From Nageia nagi (lineage: Eukaryota > Pinophyta), in NCBI GenBank assembly GCA_050084985.1, contig JBITNC010000001.1:195982001-196046000 (forward strand): a stretch of 64,000 bases of DNA, written 5' to 3'. Positions 48,441-59,391 of this stretch are shown here, in pieces. A program made the translations under genes and the position numbers. Position 1 is the stretch's first letter. Each line of letters starts with the position of its first letter. The notes beneath the pieces were generated by a model. The model was given only the letters and a program-made list of their open reading frames with translations. It was not told the origin of the DNA and searched no databases.

Positions 48441-48498
48441 CATAAAACTAAAAAATAATATATGTCACCAAAAAATTCCAACTTTTTAAAAAAATAAT

Positions 48499-48507
48499 TT
48501 TGCCACT
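48499..48507 (-). repeat. Candidate right terminal inverted repeat of J
   Basis: tttgccact, the reverse complement of agtggcaaa at 28,852-28,860. It is 86 bp inside the duplication copy at 48,594. Confidence 0.5.
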
Positions 48508-48593
48508 TACACTTTATGAGTTTCAAATGCCTTTCACCATAACTATGAATCATGTTTGCCAATATTTGAAAATTTTTAATTCACCATCGATCC

Positions 48594-48602
48594 TTATGCA
48601 TA
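48594..48602. repeat. Candidate target duplication of J, right copy
   Basis: TTATGCATA, identical to 28,844-28,852, followed after a few bases by the resumed LTR of B (tttgggagagg at 48,610). Confidence 0.7.
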
Positions 48603-49134
48603 ACATAATTTGGGAGAGGAGGTTTGGTTGTTCCATTGAAGAGAGGTAGGGAGTCCTTGGGCTATGCCTTACCATTGCTATAATTGGTTAGGCCCTAGGA
48701 CCATTTGCAATAACCTTATTGAAGGTAATCCTAATGTAAGCTCCTTATGCCCAAAAAAATACATAATTGAGCTCTTCATTAATATATCAATACAATTTCA
48801 TTATCATTTATCATTCTAAGTCTATTTGCTCAATATTTATAAATATTAGCTTAAGATCCTAGTTATTTGCATTATTTGTTGAGTATTTGCACTTTGGAGT
48901 GAGATATTGGATCTAGAAGTATATCTTGGCATTATTTATCCTATCTAACTTTCTAAGCACCTACATTGGGTAATTAAGCATAATTATGCATTATTTACTT
49001 CATTTGTATCAACAATATCTAGATATTGAATGCATTGTATTATTTTATGCTTGATCTATGAGATATAAAGGATAAAGAAAAACCTCCCTCTCCTAGGGTA
49101 TGTTTGAGCATGAGCCAAGAGTCTGGGCTCATCA
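48603..49134 (+). repeat. 5' LTR of element B, second piece
   Basis: Resumes B's LTR: gagaggaggtttggttgttccattgaagagag matches gagaggaaacatggttgttccattggagagag at 53,224. It continues to tatgtttgagcatgagccaagagtctgggctcatca (compare 53,708-53,743) and is followed by the primer site. Confidence 0.85.
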
Positions 49135-49137
49135 TGG

Positions 49138-49150
49138 TGGTATAAGAGCC
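49138..49150 (+). promoter_or_regulatory. Primer binding site of element B (tRNA-iMet type)
   Basis: tggtataagagcc, one base different from the iMet form tggtatcagagcc, three bases after the LTR end. Confidence 0.75.
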
Positions 49151-50930
49151 ATGATTTTGTCATCCTTTTGGAATCAAGCATATTACACACTTGATAATGT
49201 TGATCTAAGATCTTACTCTACTATTGGGTAATAATGAATAAGGAGGATTACTAAGGAGTTTTAAGGATATCTCTTCATCCTATTAAAGAGTTGCTGCTAA
49301 ACTAAATCTAACCATCCTATTGGAAGATCTAAGGAGAATTGACATATCATAGTGGTTTTGACCTAGAATCACTATGGAATAAGGGAGAGCGAGAACTTAT
49401 GAGATCCATAACATTCTTACACTTGGATATAGCTTGTATAGATACTAGGAAGTTGACATTGATGTTCAAGGTATTGGATCTCATCCAAAGGATAGATTGT
49501 TATAATTTTGAGCATCAAACATGAAATGTGGGCTACTTGGAAAGTAATGTTGGAGGTTATGATATAAAATTTATAAATTGGGCTATCTTGAGCATATTTT
49601 TGGAATTATGAGGCTCTTAAGTGAATCATTCAACTTGATAATGGTATATTTTAAATTTTTTTTATATATTTCCTATCAAATTTAAATTTTATTATCCTTA
49701 GATCTAATCTTAAGGTGGAGTAAGGGTTCATTTGGGCTAAGGAAGCCCTACATATGGATTAAAGAGGGTTCATACAACTATTTTAGAGCTTGCATCTAAA
49801 TATTAAAGTTATTAAGCAACTCATTTACTATTTTGAAGGGTTTAATTGCATACTTTGGCCATTCATCATTATGGTGGTAAGTCATTTATGATGAGGAGGC
49901 CCTAGATCCACTTCATCTACCTATTTTGAGGGTTATTTTAGAGTTTTAATGGCATTATAAGAAGGATCATTTAGCTTCTAGGAAGTCTAAAGCATGGAGA
50001 TTTATTCATTTTTAAGATCATACATAATTTGTATAGCTTTTGAGAGCATTTATGAGGCCATTTAGAGGTTCATTTACTTTTTAAAGGGATCATTTGGTAT
50101 TTCTAACTCTATTTTGCATTACTAAAGAGTTCATCTGACTACAAGGAGAGTCAAATTTCAAAATTTGACATATTTTTTCCTTGCTAATCATAAAATTGAG
50201 GCTTGAGAGGAAATATTGAGTTTTAAGGAGGATTAATTTGCTATGAAATTATAAATTTTGGGTAGTAGAGCTTGAATGTTTAACATCTTGACTTGGTTTG
50301 ATAAAGACTTAGTGGTATTTTGCATCAGATTCAAATTTTTAGGATATTTGTATATAAATGCTGAGGTTGGAGGAGATCTAGTGTGAATCAAAGTTTATTT
50401 TGATGTCCTTAACTCATAGGCTTAATAAATTTGGCACCTAGTCTAAATTATCCACCATGGAAGGAATTAAGTTTTAGTTTATGTGCTATTTAATTGTATA
50501 ATTTTATTTTAGGCTTGATAATTATTTGAAGATTTAATTAATTTAGGAGAAATTAGGAGGAAATAAATTAATTAATTAAATTTTAAATTATTATATTTAA
50601 TTTAATTTGATAATAAAATTAGACTAGGAGGGATAAGGTATTTTTTTAAGATGTTATATTTTATTATTCTTGAAATTTGAATTTTGGAGGGAAAATATGA
50701 TGCAAATGTGAAAACAAAAGTTCAAATTATTCTTGAGCCCTATAAAGCCAAACATTGGGCTAGAGGGAGATTACATAATTTCTAAGAGCTAAAATATAAA
50801 ATTAGAAAGCAAGAGGGAGATGTTCATATAAGGAGAAATTGGAGACTTGTGTGTCACTTTCAAGGAGTTCATTGGGTAACTAGATTATTTGAAGGCATGT
50901 GTTAAGCACATGAGGGGTAATTGAACACCA
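49151..50930. other. Element B interior, 5' part without recognisable genes
   Basis: AT-rich; repeated phrases such as gg(t/a)tcattt(g/a) at irregular spacing. A gag capsid could not be recognised. The open stretch at 49,339-49,524 has no family signal. Confidence 0.5.
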
Positions 50931-52300
50931 AGCAGAACTTTATTTACATTAGTGAAACTATTTCTCATAATTTCATCCTCTTGAACTAGTTCATCCATAT
51001 CTAGATAGATTGATTCAAAACTTTGAGAGAAATATCCTATATGCAAGCATTAATTGGTTGAGGAAGGTGATACAAGCTAATTCATTTGGCCCTAAATTTA
51101 TCCTTATTCAAGATGGTATCTTCAAGTTTGAAAATAAATGAGGCATTTATTCAAAATATCCCTAGAAACTATAGAGTTTATTGTTACTACAAGGAGTTTT
51201 GAATATCACACTATTGTTGTGAGGGCCAAGATAAGGATTTTCATATTGGAAATGCATCCATAGTGAGAATTGATCTAAAAGGAAGGATTCACCAAAAGAA
51301 ATGCAAACATGGGAAGAAGGAAGAAGAAATGACTAGATAAAATGAAATTAATCACACCACTTCACTTACCTCATCCCTACATAAGCTCTTTCATGTGTAT
51401 TCAACTATTCCACAAGACCTCAAAGAGGCATTGAGTTTTTGAAAATTCATTGAGGTCACTAAAGGAGAGAGTGATTTTACACCTTTGAGTGAGATAGATC
51501 TAAATTCTTAGGAAGGAAAATAAAATATAATAGTTGTAGAACCATCCAAATGTGGGAGGAGTAAAGCTCTCACCAAACCCAATGGAACAAACCTTTACTC
51601 TTAGAAGAAGAATATAATACATGATGAAGATTGCAAAGAAAATTAGGCACCATAATAACTCAATCTATTAAAATGGAGTTAGTTTTTTTCAGTAATTATT
51701 TTGCACATACAAATGATGGAGGGGAGAGATAAGTCCATGTTATATTTTCATTAGAATTAAAGGAGTAGTAGTTGGAGAAGAGGTTCTAATCATGATTGCT
51801 AATGGATCCATAAGAAGCTTCAATGATCTAGGATTTGTAATAAGGAAGAACCTTCCAATAAAAAATATGAAGGTACTGTATGTCACTAATGATAATGGAT
51901 AGTATACATTATGTGAGAAAATAGTGTGGATCAACATTAAGATAGGAAATTACATTCTTAAGGATAAATTTTATGCTTTCCCTCAAGATGGCTTGCAACA
52001 AAGTAATGCTTGGAGTATAGTGGATGTATACCTTAGTAGATATTCAAACAAATTTTCAACGATAAGAAGTGAGTTTCTCTTTCAAGGGGAAAAAGGTCAT
52101 CATCAAGAGTATTAAGATTTGGTATGGATAAAAATCCTAACTTTAATATATCTACAAACTCTAAAGGTAACATGTTGGTACCAAATAGAAAGCTAGAGTT
52201 TGTCAATTCTTGGATCAACCATGAGGTATATCAAGATGATAAAGAAGGGTCTACTACAATTATGGATGTTTTGAATTGCTTGGTGAAAAGCAATTTGGGA
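50931..52300 (+). pseudogene. Element B gag end and protease remnant; pol deleted
   Basis: A charged segment KGRIHQKKCKHGKKEEEMTR near 51,270-51,335 looks like a gag C-terminal region. From about 51,757 KGVVVGEEVLIMIANGSIRS aligns in layout with a retropepsin, but the D-S/T-G reads A-N-G, so it is inactive. LGFVIRKNLPIKNMKVLYVT and IKIGNYILKDKFYAFPQD follow. After 52,124 comes only a short C-terminal tail up to the polypurine tract. No RT, RNase H or integrase is present. B thus needed proteins from another element for movement. Confidence 0.55.
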
Positions 52301-52308
52301 GGGGTAGA
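52294..52308 (+). promoter_or_regulatory. Polypurine tract of element B
   Basis: tttgggaggggtaga, close to tttgggaaggggaga of element A. Confidence 0.75.
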
Positions 52309-52312
52309 ATTA

Positions 52313-53745
52313 CATAATATCCCCATTTTATGGTGTTTTCCCCATTTCACCATTGATAAATGGGAACATTAGATTAGGAGTAATTTTTTCTTATTTTAGT
52401 TATTATTTGGCCAATTAATTATAAGTTCCAATTATAGAGTAGTTTAATACTCTAATTATGGAGTTTCAAGCCTTTATTTAGCATATTATGTATAGTTGAG
52501 TGTCCATATATGTCAATAATAATGTGTTTATGATACCAAGTTCATTATATTTGTAAATTCACTATTAGTATCCAATAATGAGGTGTTGCATATTCCTAGC
52601 CTTGATGATTGTAATATTAACATTAGATGGTATTCTTATCATTTATGCTCCCCTATTCAAGGTATAGAATCCATCTAGGTGATTACACTAGCTTCAAGGC
52701 ACTATGAAGATTCTTACACTTGTACATGGCACACTTGGAGAGATATTTGACATCCTGAGTCATCAAAATACTCCCCACACTTTAATGTTGGGTTAAGGAG
52801 GGATTTTAGACCCCTATGTTGAGCATTTGGTATCCCTAGGATCTAATGTTACACTATTGGATGCTTTCTTTTTTATGGAATTAATACCAAGGTACCTTGA
52901 AGTCTCCCCTTGTACAAATTGGCATTCTTGGCCCTTGTATACAATTACTCCCATCCTAAGGTATCCTATCTTGGACATTGGCATTAAGAGCATACAGATC
53001 ACTCTTGCAAGTCATTAGATCAACTTAACTCAAGATTACAAGATAAACCACTTCTTCTATAAAAGGAGGATTCTTAGAACACATGATATATGTTGAATAT
53101 ATGATTAAACCCCTATTTTTAGATCAAGTGTGATAACTCTATCTTTGCCACTTGTAGACACCAGTCTACATTTGAGGTATTGAGGTGATTCAAGGCTAAC
53201 CTATTGCTTACTCCAACCATTTGAGAGAGGAAACATGGTTGTTCCATTGGAGAGAGGTAGAGAAACCTTAGGCTATGACTTTTTACTACTATGATTAGTG
53301 AGGCCCTAGTGCGAGTTGCAATAATCCTATTGTAGACAATCCTAGTGTAAGCTCCTTAGGTCCAAAAAATATGTAATTGAGCTTTTCATTACTATATAAA
53401 TACAATTCCATTATTTTTTATCAATTAAAATGTATTTTATTAATACAATAGACATTGGTATAAGATATTGCTTATTTATATTTTTTATTGAGTATTTGCA
53501 CTTTAGAGTAAGACACTAGATTCAAAAGTGTTTCTTGGCATTATTTACCATGTTTGTCTTCCTAATCACCTAATTTGGGTAATTAAGCATTATTGTGTAT
53601 TTTTTACTTTATTCTTTCCATTAATAGCTAGATGTTGGATTTATTATATTATTTTCTATTTGATTGGTGTGATCTAAAGGATAAAGGAAAATATCCCTCT
53701 CTTAGGGTATGTTTGAGCATAAGCCAATAGTTTGGGCTTGTCAAA
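52313..53745 (+). repeat. 3' LTR of element B
   Basis: About 1,433 bp, uninterrupted counterpart of the split 5' LTR. Starts CATAATATCCCC; the end is placed at 53,743-53,745 by comparison with 49,134 and by the RCAAC duplication. Confidence 0.85.
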
Positions 53746-54026
53746 ACAACTATCCATACTTATAAGGGTAAATATGAATAAGAGAATCCAATTTACTTTT
53801 ATAGAAAAACTCTCTATGATGCAGAATTAAGATATACTTTTGTGGAGAAATAGATCTTTAACATAGCTAGATACTAGTTTATACCATCCAACTAGATGTT
53901 CAAAATTTCATAATGCAAAAGGAATATTATGGAGATAAAGCTAGCTAGATCAATAAAATACTTGAATTTGATGTAGAGATAAGACCTACAAAATAAGTTA
54001 GAGGTAGAGATCTATGTGAAGATATA
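53746..54026 (+). pseudogene. Element H RNase H, middle part between B and G
   Basis: Continues H's frame from 27,935: after HTYKGKYE, NPIYFYRKTLYDAELRYTFV is the conserved RNase H strand and helix before its Glu. Later residues (IMEIKLAR, KYLNLM) are in shifted frames with stops. G's LTR begins at 54,027. Confidence 0.75.
54022..54026. repeat. Target duplication of element G, left copy
   Basis: ATATA; the right copy at 60,113-60,117 is ATATT (one mismatch). Confidence 0.65.
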
Positions 54027-54748
54027 TGATCCAAATTGGATCATGTCAAGATGTGTTTGTAAGAGTAGTACTCATTCCATAGGTATCTATGCTTGGGGAT
54101 ATACCAAAGTCTAAAATATAAATTTGATCGATATATAGAACCATACTTCCAATGGCATGCTAATTATATCCATGCTGTTAATGGCATGCACCTTGATGAG
54201 TTAGCAGGGGAAGTTGAAGGGACATCAACATTTTGGAAAACTAAGTAGTTTAATATCTTCAATGAACATCTTAGAGGTGATTCTAGGCTTGTTTAACAAT
54301 TGTGCTACTCTTTGATTCCATCAAAGGGGTGTTGTAGAGAACTTTGGGATTTTCAGATTGTAAGATTTGAAGGAAGACCAAGAGTCATTATAGAATTTTG
54401 TAGTTGTGAGATTATTTTAATCTTGTTGTGGGAGATTATACTAATTATAGATATCATATTACCATTATGTAGATGGTATTTTCCTATCCATGTAGTATTA
54501 TAATGTCCATAGATAATGAGTAGAGAAGGCTCTAATTCCATCCTAGATTAGCCCATATTGGGTGAATTAGGGTAAAATCAGTGTGTTGATCTTGTTGTAT
54601 GCTTGAGATTGCTAGTATTTTGTAGTTTTACATTATGTAATTTTAAATTTTATATGCAATTATATGATCTCATAATGGTGAATAATTTTTATTTGAATCT
54701 ATAAGTGAGGATCTAAGTATGTTATAAGCATCTAGTGATTACAGATCA
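54027..54748 (+). repeat. 5' LTR of element G
   Basis: Starts TGATCCAAATTGG, ends CAGATCA. The tip is a near-perfect palindrome (atgatccaa-a-ttggatcat, 54,026-54,044). Shares ggcatgcaccttgatgagttagca..ggaagttgaaggg with the 3' copy. Confidence 0.85.
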
Positions 54749-54750
54749 TG

Positions 54751-54762
54751 TGGTATCATAGC
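54751..54762 (+). promoter_or_regulatory. Primer binding site of element G (tRNA-iMet type)
   Basis: tggtatcatagc, two bases after the LTR; one base differs from tggtatcagagc. Confidence 0.8.
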
Positions 54763-54785
54763 TTGTGTACACAAACATTGGGACC

Positions 54786-55805
54786 AAAAATTTGGGAATT
54801 TCAGGCCTTAAGTAGCATGTTTTTTATGTTTGGGAGGAGATATCAAACACCAAAATTGATTCTAGAGGATCCTAAGATTGCTTGAAGGTGCATAATGAAA
54901 AAAATGGATAATATGGAGGAGCAATAGTCTATTGTTCATACCATGTTGGATGTCCATTTTGAAAGGAGATTTTTGGAATTGGAGAATCATTTGTCTCATT
55001 TAGCTAAGTTGTTTGATGCTATAAAAATTATAAATATCAATTAGAGATATCATGATGTAGTTGGAAGACCTAATTCATCATCTTCATCAAATTGAGTACC
55101 ATTTAATGTGGAGGCCAAAGTGGACATTTCTAATTTTGGAAGAGAGGTTGATGCAAAAAAGGTGAATAATTAGAGGTTTATTTCCAAATTCATGGTGTTA
55201 TAAATGATGTTGATAAAATATCTTTTACTAGATTAAATATGAATGTACATGCTCTAGTTTGGTGGGAAAGCCATGTAAAAACACTTAATTATGAACACTT
55301 ATCAAATCATGAACACTTATCAAAAATATCTTCTTGGAATGAATTTGAGGAGTTTTTAAGATATCAATTTTATCCTTTAAGACATCATAACAAACAATTG
55401 ATGAAATAATAATTATTTAGATAAAAAAGAGGGAAAAATGTTCAAGAATACACTACAAAATTTAGAAAACAACCAAATTTGCTTGGGGTTTCACTAAAAG
55501 ATCCTCAAAAGTTAATGAAGTACATTGGAGGTTTATATAGTCATTTGCAAAAGACTATCATGTTTTTTAATCCTACTAATCTTGATCAAGTGTGTGTGCA
55601 ATTGTAATACTTAAAGGAGGATGGTAAATATCAAGATAAAGGAAAAGATAAGTAGGAAATAAAGACTACTAATATTTCAAAGAAGGAAGGTGATAGTAGG
55701 CATTATAGTCATTATGATAAAGATGATCATATTGATGATAAATATTGGAAATTACATCTAGAATTATTTCCATATAAGCATAATAATAAGGAGAAAAATA
55801 ATGCT
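54786..55805 (+). pseudogene. Element G gag, broken
   Basis: Reads through several frames: NMEEQ, HFERRFLELENHLSHLAKLF (near 54,955-55,015, coiled-coil-like), a capsid-like region (ALVWWESHVKT-type signal near 55,255-55,280; SSWNEFEEFLRYQFYP near 55,332-55,375; VQEYTTKFRKQ near 55,440-55,470), then a Lys/Asp-rich tail. No clean CCHC finger. Many stops, mainly TAG/TAA. Confidence 0.65.
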
Positions 55806-56354
55806 ATGGTTCTTAGATGTGAAGATATTGATGAAAGTTTAGATGTTGATGAGAAATCAAATTTTTCATCCATTCAAAAGGTTGAAGAAGCTCAATACAT
55901 TAAATACCAAAGGATTCAATTATTCCACCTCAAAATCCAAATAGAAAAAATCAAACTAGATTGTATTGTTGATCCGAGTTATCAAGAAAATTTGATTTTA
56001 GAGACTATGGTGAGTAATTTGGGATTGGAAAATTTTAACCATCCAAATTCATATCCTTTGGGTTGGGTGCATCACAATGCTAGTTTGCAAGTTACTAAGC
56101 AATGTAAGTTGAAATTTGCTAGTTGTACAAAGTACATTGATGAAGTTGTGGTTAATGTTGTTCCTTTAGACATTTGTGGTGTTATTCTTGGTAACCCTTA
56201 TATGTGGTATAGAGATGGTATCTATTACATAATATTGAATAAATTACAATTAGTGAAATATGGAAAGGTATTTCTATCTAGTGCACATAAAAGTAAGAAA
56301 AAGCTACCTTTTGTCAAAATCCAATCAGGTAAAAAATCTTGTGGATGCTTCTAA
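55806..56354 (+). pseudogene. Element G protease, open frame without active site
   Basis: 182 open codons. IEKIKLDCIVDPSYQENLI (about residues 47-65) occupies the retropepsin active-site position, but the D-S/T-G reads D-P-S. VPLDICGVILGNPYMWYRDG (about 118-137) is the conserved C-terminal strand 'D.ILG.PWL'. The stretch between (LGLENFNHPNSYPLGWV) also follows the family layout. Its openness over 182 codons in an otherwise stop-rich element is probably chance. Confidence 0.75.
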
Positions 56355-56379
56355 AAAGTTCATTTTGATCATGGTAAAA

Positions 56380-57300
56380 ACAAGATCCTTGGGTGAGGTT
56401 AATCTCATGATATAAATGATGTATAGTACTAAATGTAGGCCATTAGTAGCATGCAATAGAGAGGAACAAATCCAAAATTTGGTTTAGGAGTTTACTAACT
56501 TGTTTGTAGATCCATAGGGATTACCTCCTATGTGGGATATATAGCATGATATTCAATTGTTACAAAATGCTTCATTGCCCAACATAGCTTTGTATTGCTA
56601 ATCAATTTTGGAGAAATAGGAGATAAAAAGGTAGATTCAAGAGTTGGTTGATTAAGGTGTGATCAAACCAAGTGCATCTCCATGTGGATCACCTATTATT
56701 TTGGTTCCCAAGAAGGATCAAACTTAGAGAATATGTATTGACTATAGAGCAATAAACAAAATCACCATAAAAAATTGCTCTCCTTTCCTTGGATATATGA
56801 TCTTTTAGATTAGTTGTAATGGGCAGGATTCTTCACAAAATTGGACTTGAGAAGTGGGTATCACCAAGTTTGAATCAAGGAGGAGGACATTTGGAAGACT
56901 ACTTTTTAGACAAGACAACACCTATTTAAGTGGCTTATCTTTCCATTTGGCTTATACAATGCATTGACCACTTTTATTTATTGATTATTTTATTATTGTA
57001 TAATTGGATGATATTCTAATTTATAGTTCTACTTGGGAAGAACATTTTATACATCTTAGACAAGTGTTTTAAACTTTGGATAGGAAGAAGTTGTTATTGA
57101 AACATTCAAAATGTGAGTTTGGCAAAGATTCTTTGGTATATTTGGGTCATGTTATTGGTCATGGACAATTTAAGATACATCATAGTAAAATAAGTGCTAT
57201 AGTAGATTTGCCAAGGGCATCTAATCTAATTGAAGTAAATATTTTCTTAGGTGATATCTAATATTTGAGAAAGTTTATTATTGATTTTTCTCATATTGCT
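56380..57300 (+). pseudogene. Element G reverse transcriptase, broken
   Basis: ASLPNIALYC, GVIKPSASPCGSPIILVPKK then RICIDYRAINKITIKN give the RT fingers; LDDILIYSSTWEEHFIHLRQ at about 57,005-57,065 is the active site, with the codon before LDD now a stop. KLLLKHSKCEFGKDSLVYLG then HVIGHGQFKIHHSKISAIVD is open at 57,076-57,261. Frameshifts lie near 56,790-56,990. Confidence 0.82.
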
Positions 57301-57830
57301 TCACCTTTACATGATGTAAGAAGAAAGAGGTAATTTTTCAAATGGGAAAAACAACAACAAACATCTTTTAATGCCTTGAATAAGAACATTATTTGTGCAC
57401 ATGTGCTACCACTTCCTAATTTGTAGAAGCCATTTGAAGTGGATACCAATACAAGTGACTATGCCATTGTAGTCATTTTGTTATAAGAAGGTAAACCAAT
57501 TTGCTATCATTCTAAAAAATTTAGTGGGGCTATTTTGAATTATCCTACTTATGATAAGGAAATGTCTGCATTGGTTCAAGCTATTAAAAAGTGGAAACAT
57601 TACTTAATAGGAAAATAAATAATCATTCATATTGATCATCAACCATTAAAGTATTTACAAACTCAATCAAAATTGCAATAAAATAGACACTATATATGGA
57701 TGTATTTTCTGTAATAATTTCATCTAGTGATCAAGTATAAGAAAGAAACATAGAATAAGATTGTTGACATTTTTTCTAAACCACCTATGACTATAGATTC
57801 CACACCATCAACAACATAGTACTAATTATG
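57301..57830 (+). pseudogene. Element G RNase H, broken
   Basis: FEVDTNTSDYAIVVILL (first Asp, about 57,436), [20 protein letters not shown] (Glu, about 57,538) and IIIHIDHQPLKYLQTQSKL (Asp, about 57,622), then KIVDIFSKPP at about 57,759. Stops at Gln-like positions. Confidence 0.82.
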
Positions 57831-58039
57831 GGTTATTAGTGGCATGCAAATAGGGTCCAGTAAGGTCCCTCTCAATTCTAAAATTTCTTCCTTTTATGTT
57901 TGAGTCATTTTTAGAGGCATATGTGCAAGATCTTGACTTTAGAGAAGTGTATGAGCAATTTTGTTCATCTAGGTCCAACTATGAGGGTTTGTATGCTTTT
58001 CATTTGTAAAATGTACTTCTTTATTATTCTAATGCATTA

Positions 58040-58816
58040 TGTGTACTTGTAGGTGAAATAACTAGACTAATTAGAGAAGCACATGCTTCAAATATCATGG
58101 GACATTTTAGTGTTGAAAAGACATTGTACAATTTGTAAAGATATGTGTATTGGCAAAAGATGCAAGATCAAGTTTCCAAGTATATAAGGGGGTGTTCTTT
58201 GTGTTGCACCAGCAAGCCAAGTTATAGGAAATTGGGTTTGTATCAACCATTTCTAGTGACTTCACATCCTTGGGAAAGTATTTTCATGGATTTTGTGGTA
58301 GAACTGCCTATGACTAAGAAAGGTCATGACTATTTATTTGTTGTTGTGGATAGATTTAGCAAGATGTATGTTTTAATTCCATGTAAGAAGACTATGACTA
58401 GAAAAAATGCTACAAATTTATTCTTTTCTCATTTTTGGGTTCATTTTGGGTTGCCTAATTCCATTGTTTTAGATAGAGATAGTAGATTTTTGGGCAAGTT
58501 TTGGACATGTTTATGGGAAATGATGGAAACAAGGTTGAAGAGAAGTATTTCCTTTCATCCTCAAATGGATGGAAAAACTGAGGTAGAGAATAGGACATTG
58601 GTTCAACTCTTGAGGGGTTATTATGGTAAGCATCCTAAGGCTTGGGATGAATATCTTGAATATATCCAACATTCATACAATAGGGAGATTCATTATTCCA
58701 TTAATAAGAGTTATTTTGAGACTTGTTTTGATTATTTATCATCATCCCCTTTTGATTATGTGTTTGGAAAAAAAAAAAAGAATGAAGAAGATTCACTTGA
58801 GAAAGAGGAAAAGTAA
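58040..58816 (+). pseudogene. Element G integrase, catalytic core open
   Basis: The zinc domain runs across a stop at 58,137 (HASNIMGHFSVEKTL, then CSLCCTSKPS). From 58,145 there are 223 open codons: SIFMDFVVELP (D), VLDRDSRFLGKF (D) and HPQMDGKTEVENRTLVQLLR (E), so the D,D-35-E residues are present. FDYVFGKKKKNEEDSLEKEE ends the stretch after an A13-like run at 58,769. It is the only core domain in the window that is both open and catalytically complete, but the flanks are broken. Confidence 0.88.
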
Positions 58817-59391
58817 GCTAGGAAATGTTTTGAAAAGATCAGGCAAATTAATTTCAAATTCCAAGAGCAACTTGAGACAAGTAAAGCCAAATACAATATG
58901 AGACATGATAAACATAGATTTGACTATACATTTCATTTGGGACACCATGTTTAGTTGCATCTTAGTAAGGAGAGGTTGCAAGGATTAGTCAAGAAGTTGA
59001 ACCCTATAAGGTATGAACCATCTGAGATTGTGGAGCAAGTGAGAATGCTTTTAGATCGAATCTACTAGAATATATGAATATCTATTCATTTCTCAATATT
59101 ATTCATTTAAAAATGTATGAGCCATCTATGTTGACTGATGATGAAGCAAGTATAGATCAAGTTTTTCCATCTCTTGATGACTTATCTCGTAATATTATGG
59201 ATTAACTCAAGGAGGATTCCATATTTCTAAAGAAGGTTCATGCTACAAAAAGAGGTGAAATAGAGCTATGGCTAGTTTGATTGAAAGAAAAAAAACCTAA
59301 TAAAGCCAAGTGGATGGACAAGTATAGAGTTGGGGAGTTGTATCCTCATCTATGCATTTGTGGCACCAAATGCTCTCCCATTAGGAAGGTA
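58817..59391 (+). pseudogene. Element G integrase C-terminus and chromodomain-like end
   Basis: FEKIRQINFKFQEQLETSKA and KYNMRHDKHRFDYTFHLGHH (58,831-58,950), then HLSKERLQGLVKKLNPIRYE (58,959-59,018) form the integrase C-terminal barrel region. A frame change follows; KRGEIELWLV and NKAKWMDKYRVGELYPHLC (59,250-59,360) have the spacing of a chromodomain-like module. Several stops. Confidence 0.65.
59380..59391 (+). promoter_or_regulatory. Polypurine tract of element G
   Basis: attaggaaggta immediately before the 3' LTR; shorter and less pure than in A. Confidence 0.55.

Larger units (their letters stand above)
28853..48593 (+). mobile_element. Insertion J: hAT-type DNA transposon with nested element C
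   Basis: A 19.7-kb block splitting B's 5' LTR, flanked by TTATGCATA (8 or 9 bp). Without element C and its duplication it is about 8.2 kb. The left edge reads aGTGGCAAATATTTGCC, which holds a perfect 14-bp palindrome (28,855-28,868). An inverted copy TTTGCCACT lies at 48,499-48,507, but 86 bp inside the right edge, so the right terminus is not clean. 24-bp subterminal arrays lie near both ends (29.16-29.64 and 47.96-48.44 kb). Inside: a plus-strand hAT transposase (29.96-32.35 kb) and a converging minus-strand gene with introns (44.9-47.66 kb). hAT elements make 8-bp duplications, which fits. Confidence 0.65.
27936..53745 (+). mobile_element. Element B: pol-deleted LTR retrotransposon, 5' LTR split by J
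   Basis: LTRs of about 1.43 kb start with forms of TGTAATATCCCC. The 5' LTR is in two pieces (27,936-28,852 and 48,603 to about 49,134) around insertion J; piece lengths (about 895-917 and 525-532 bp) match the 3' LTR (910 and 522 bp on either side of the corresponding point at 53,222). Then come a primer site (49,138), about 3.1 kb of interior with gag C-terminal and protease remnants only, a polypurine tract and the 3' LTR (52,313-53,745). Net length without J is about 6.1 kb. B interrupts H's RNase H. Its LTR start and polypurine tract resemble element A, so it is probably a distant relative. Confidence 0.8.

Noticed and set aside
48508-48593. Using 48,507 as the true right end of J
   Set aside because: The inverted TTTGCCACT fits the left end, but the DNA after it does not carry the 8-9 bp duplication, which lies 86 bp further on. 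Left as an open discrepancy.
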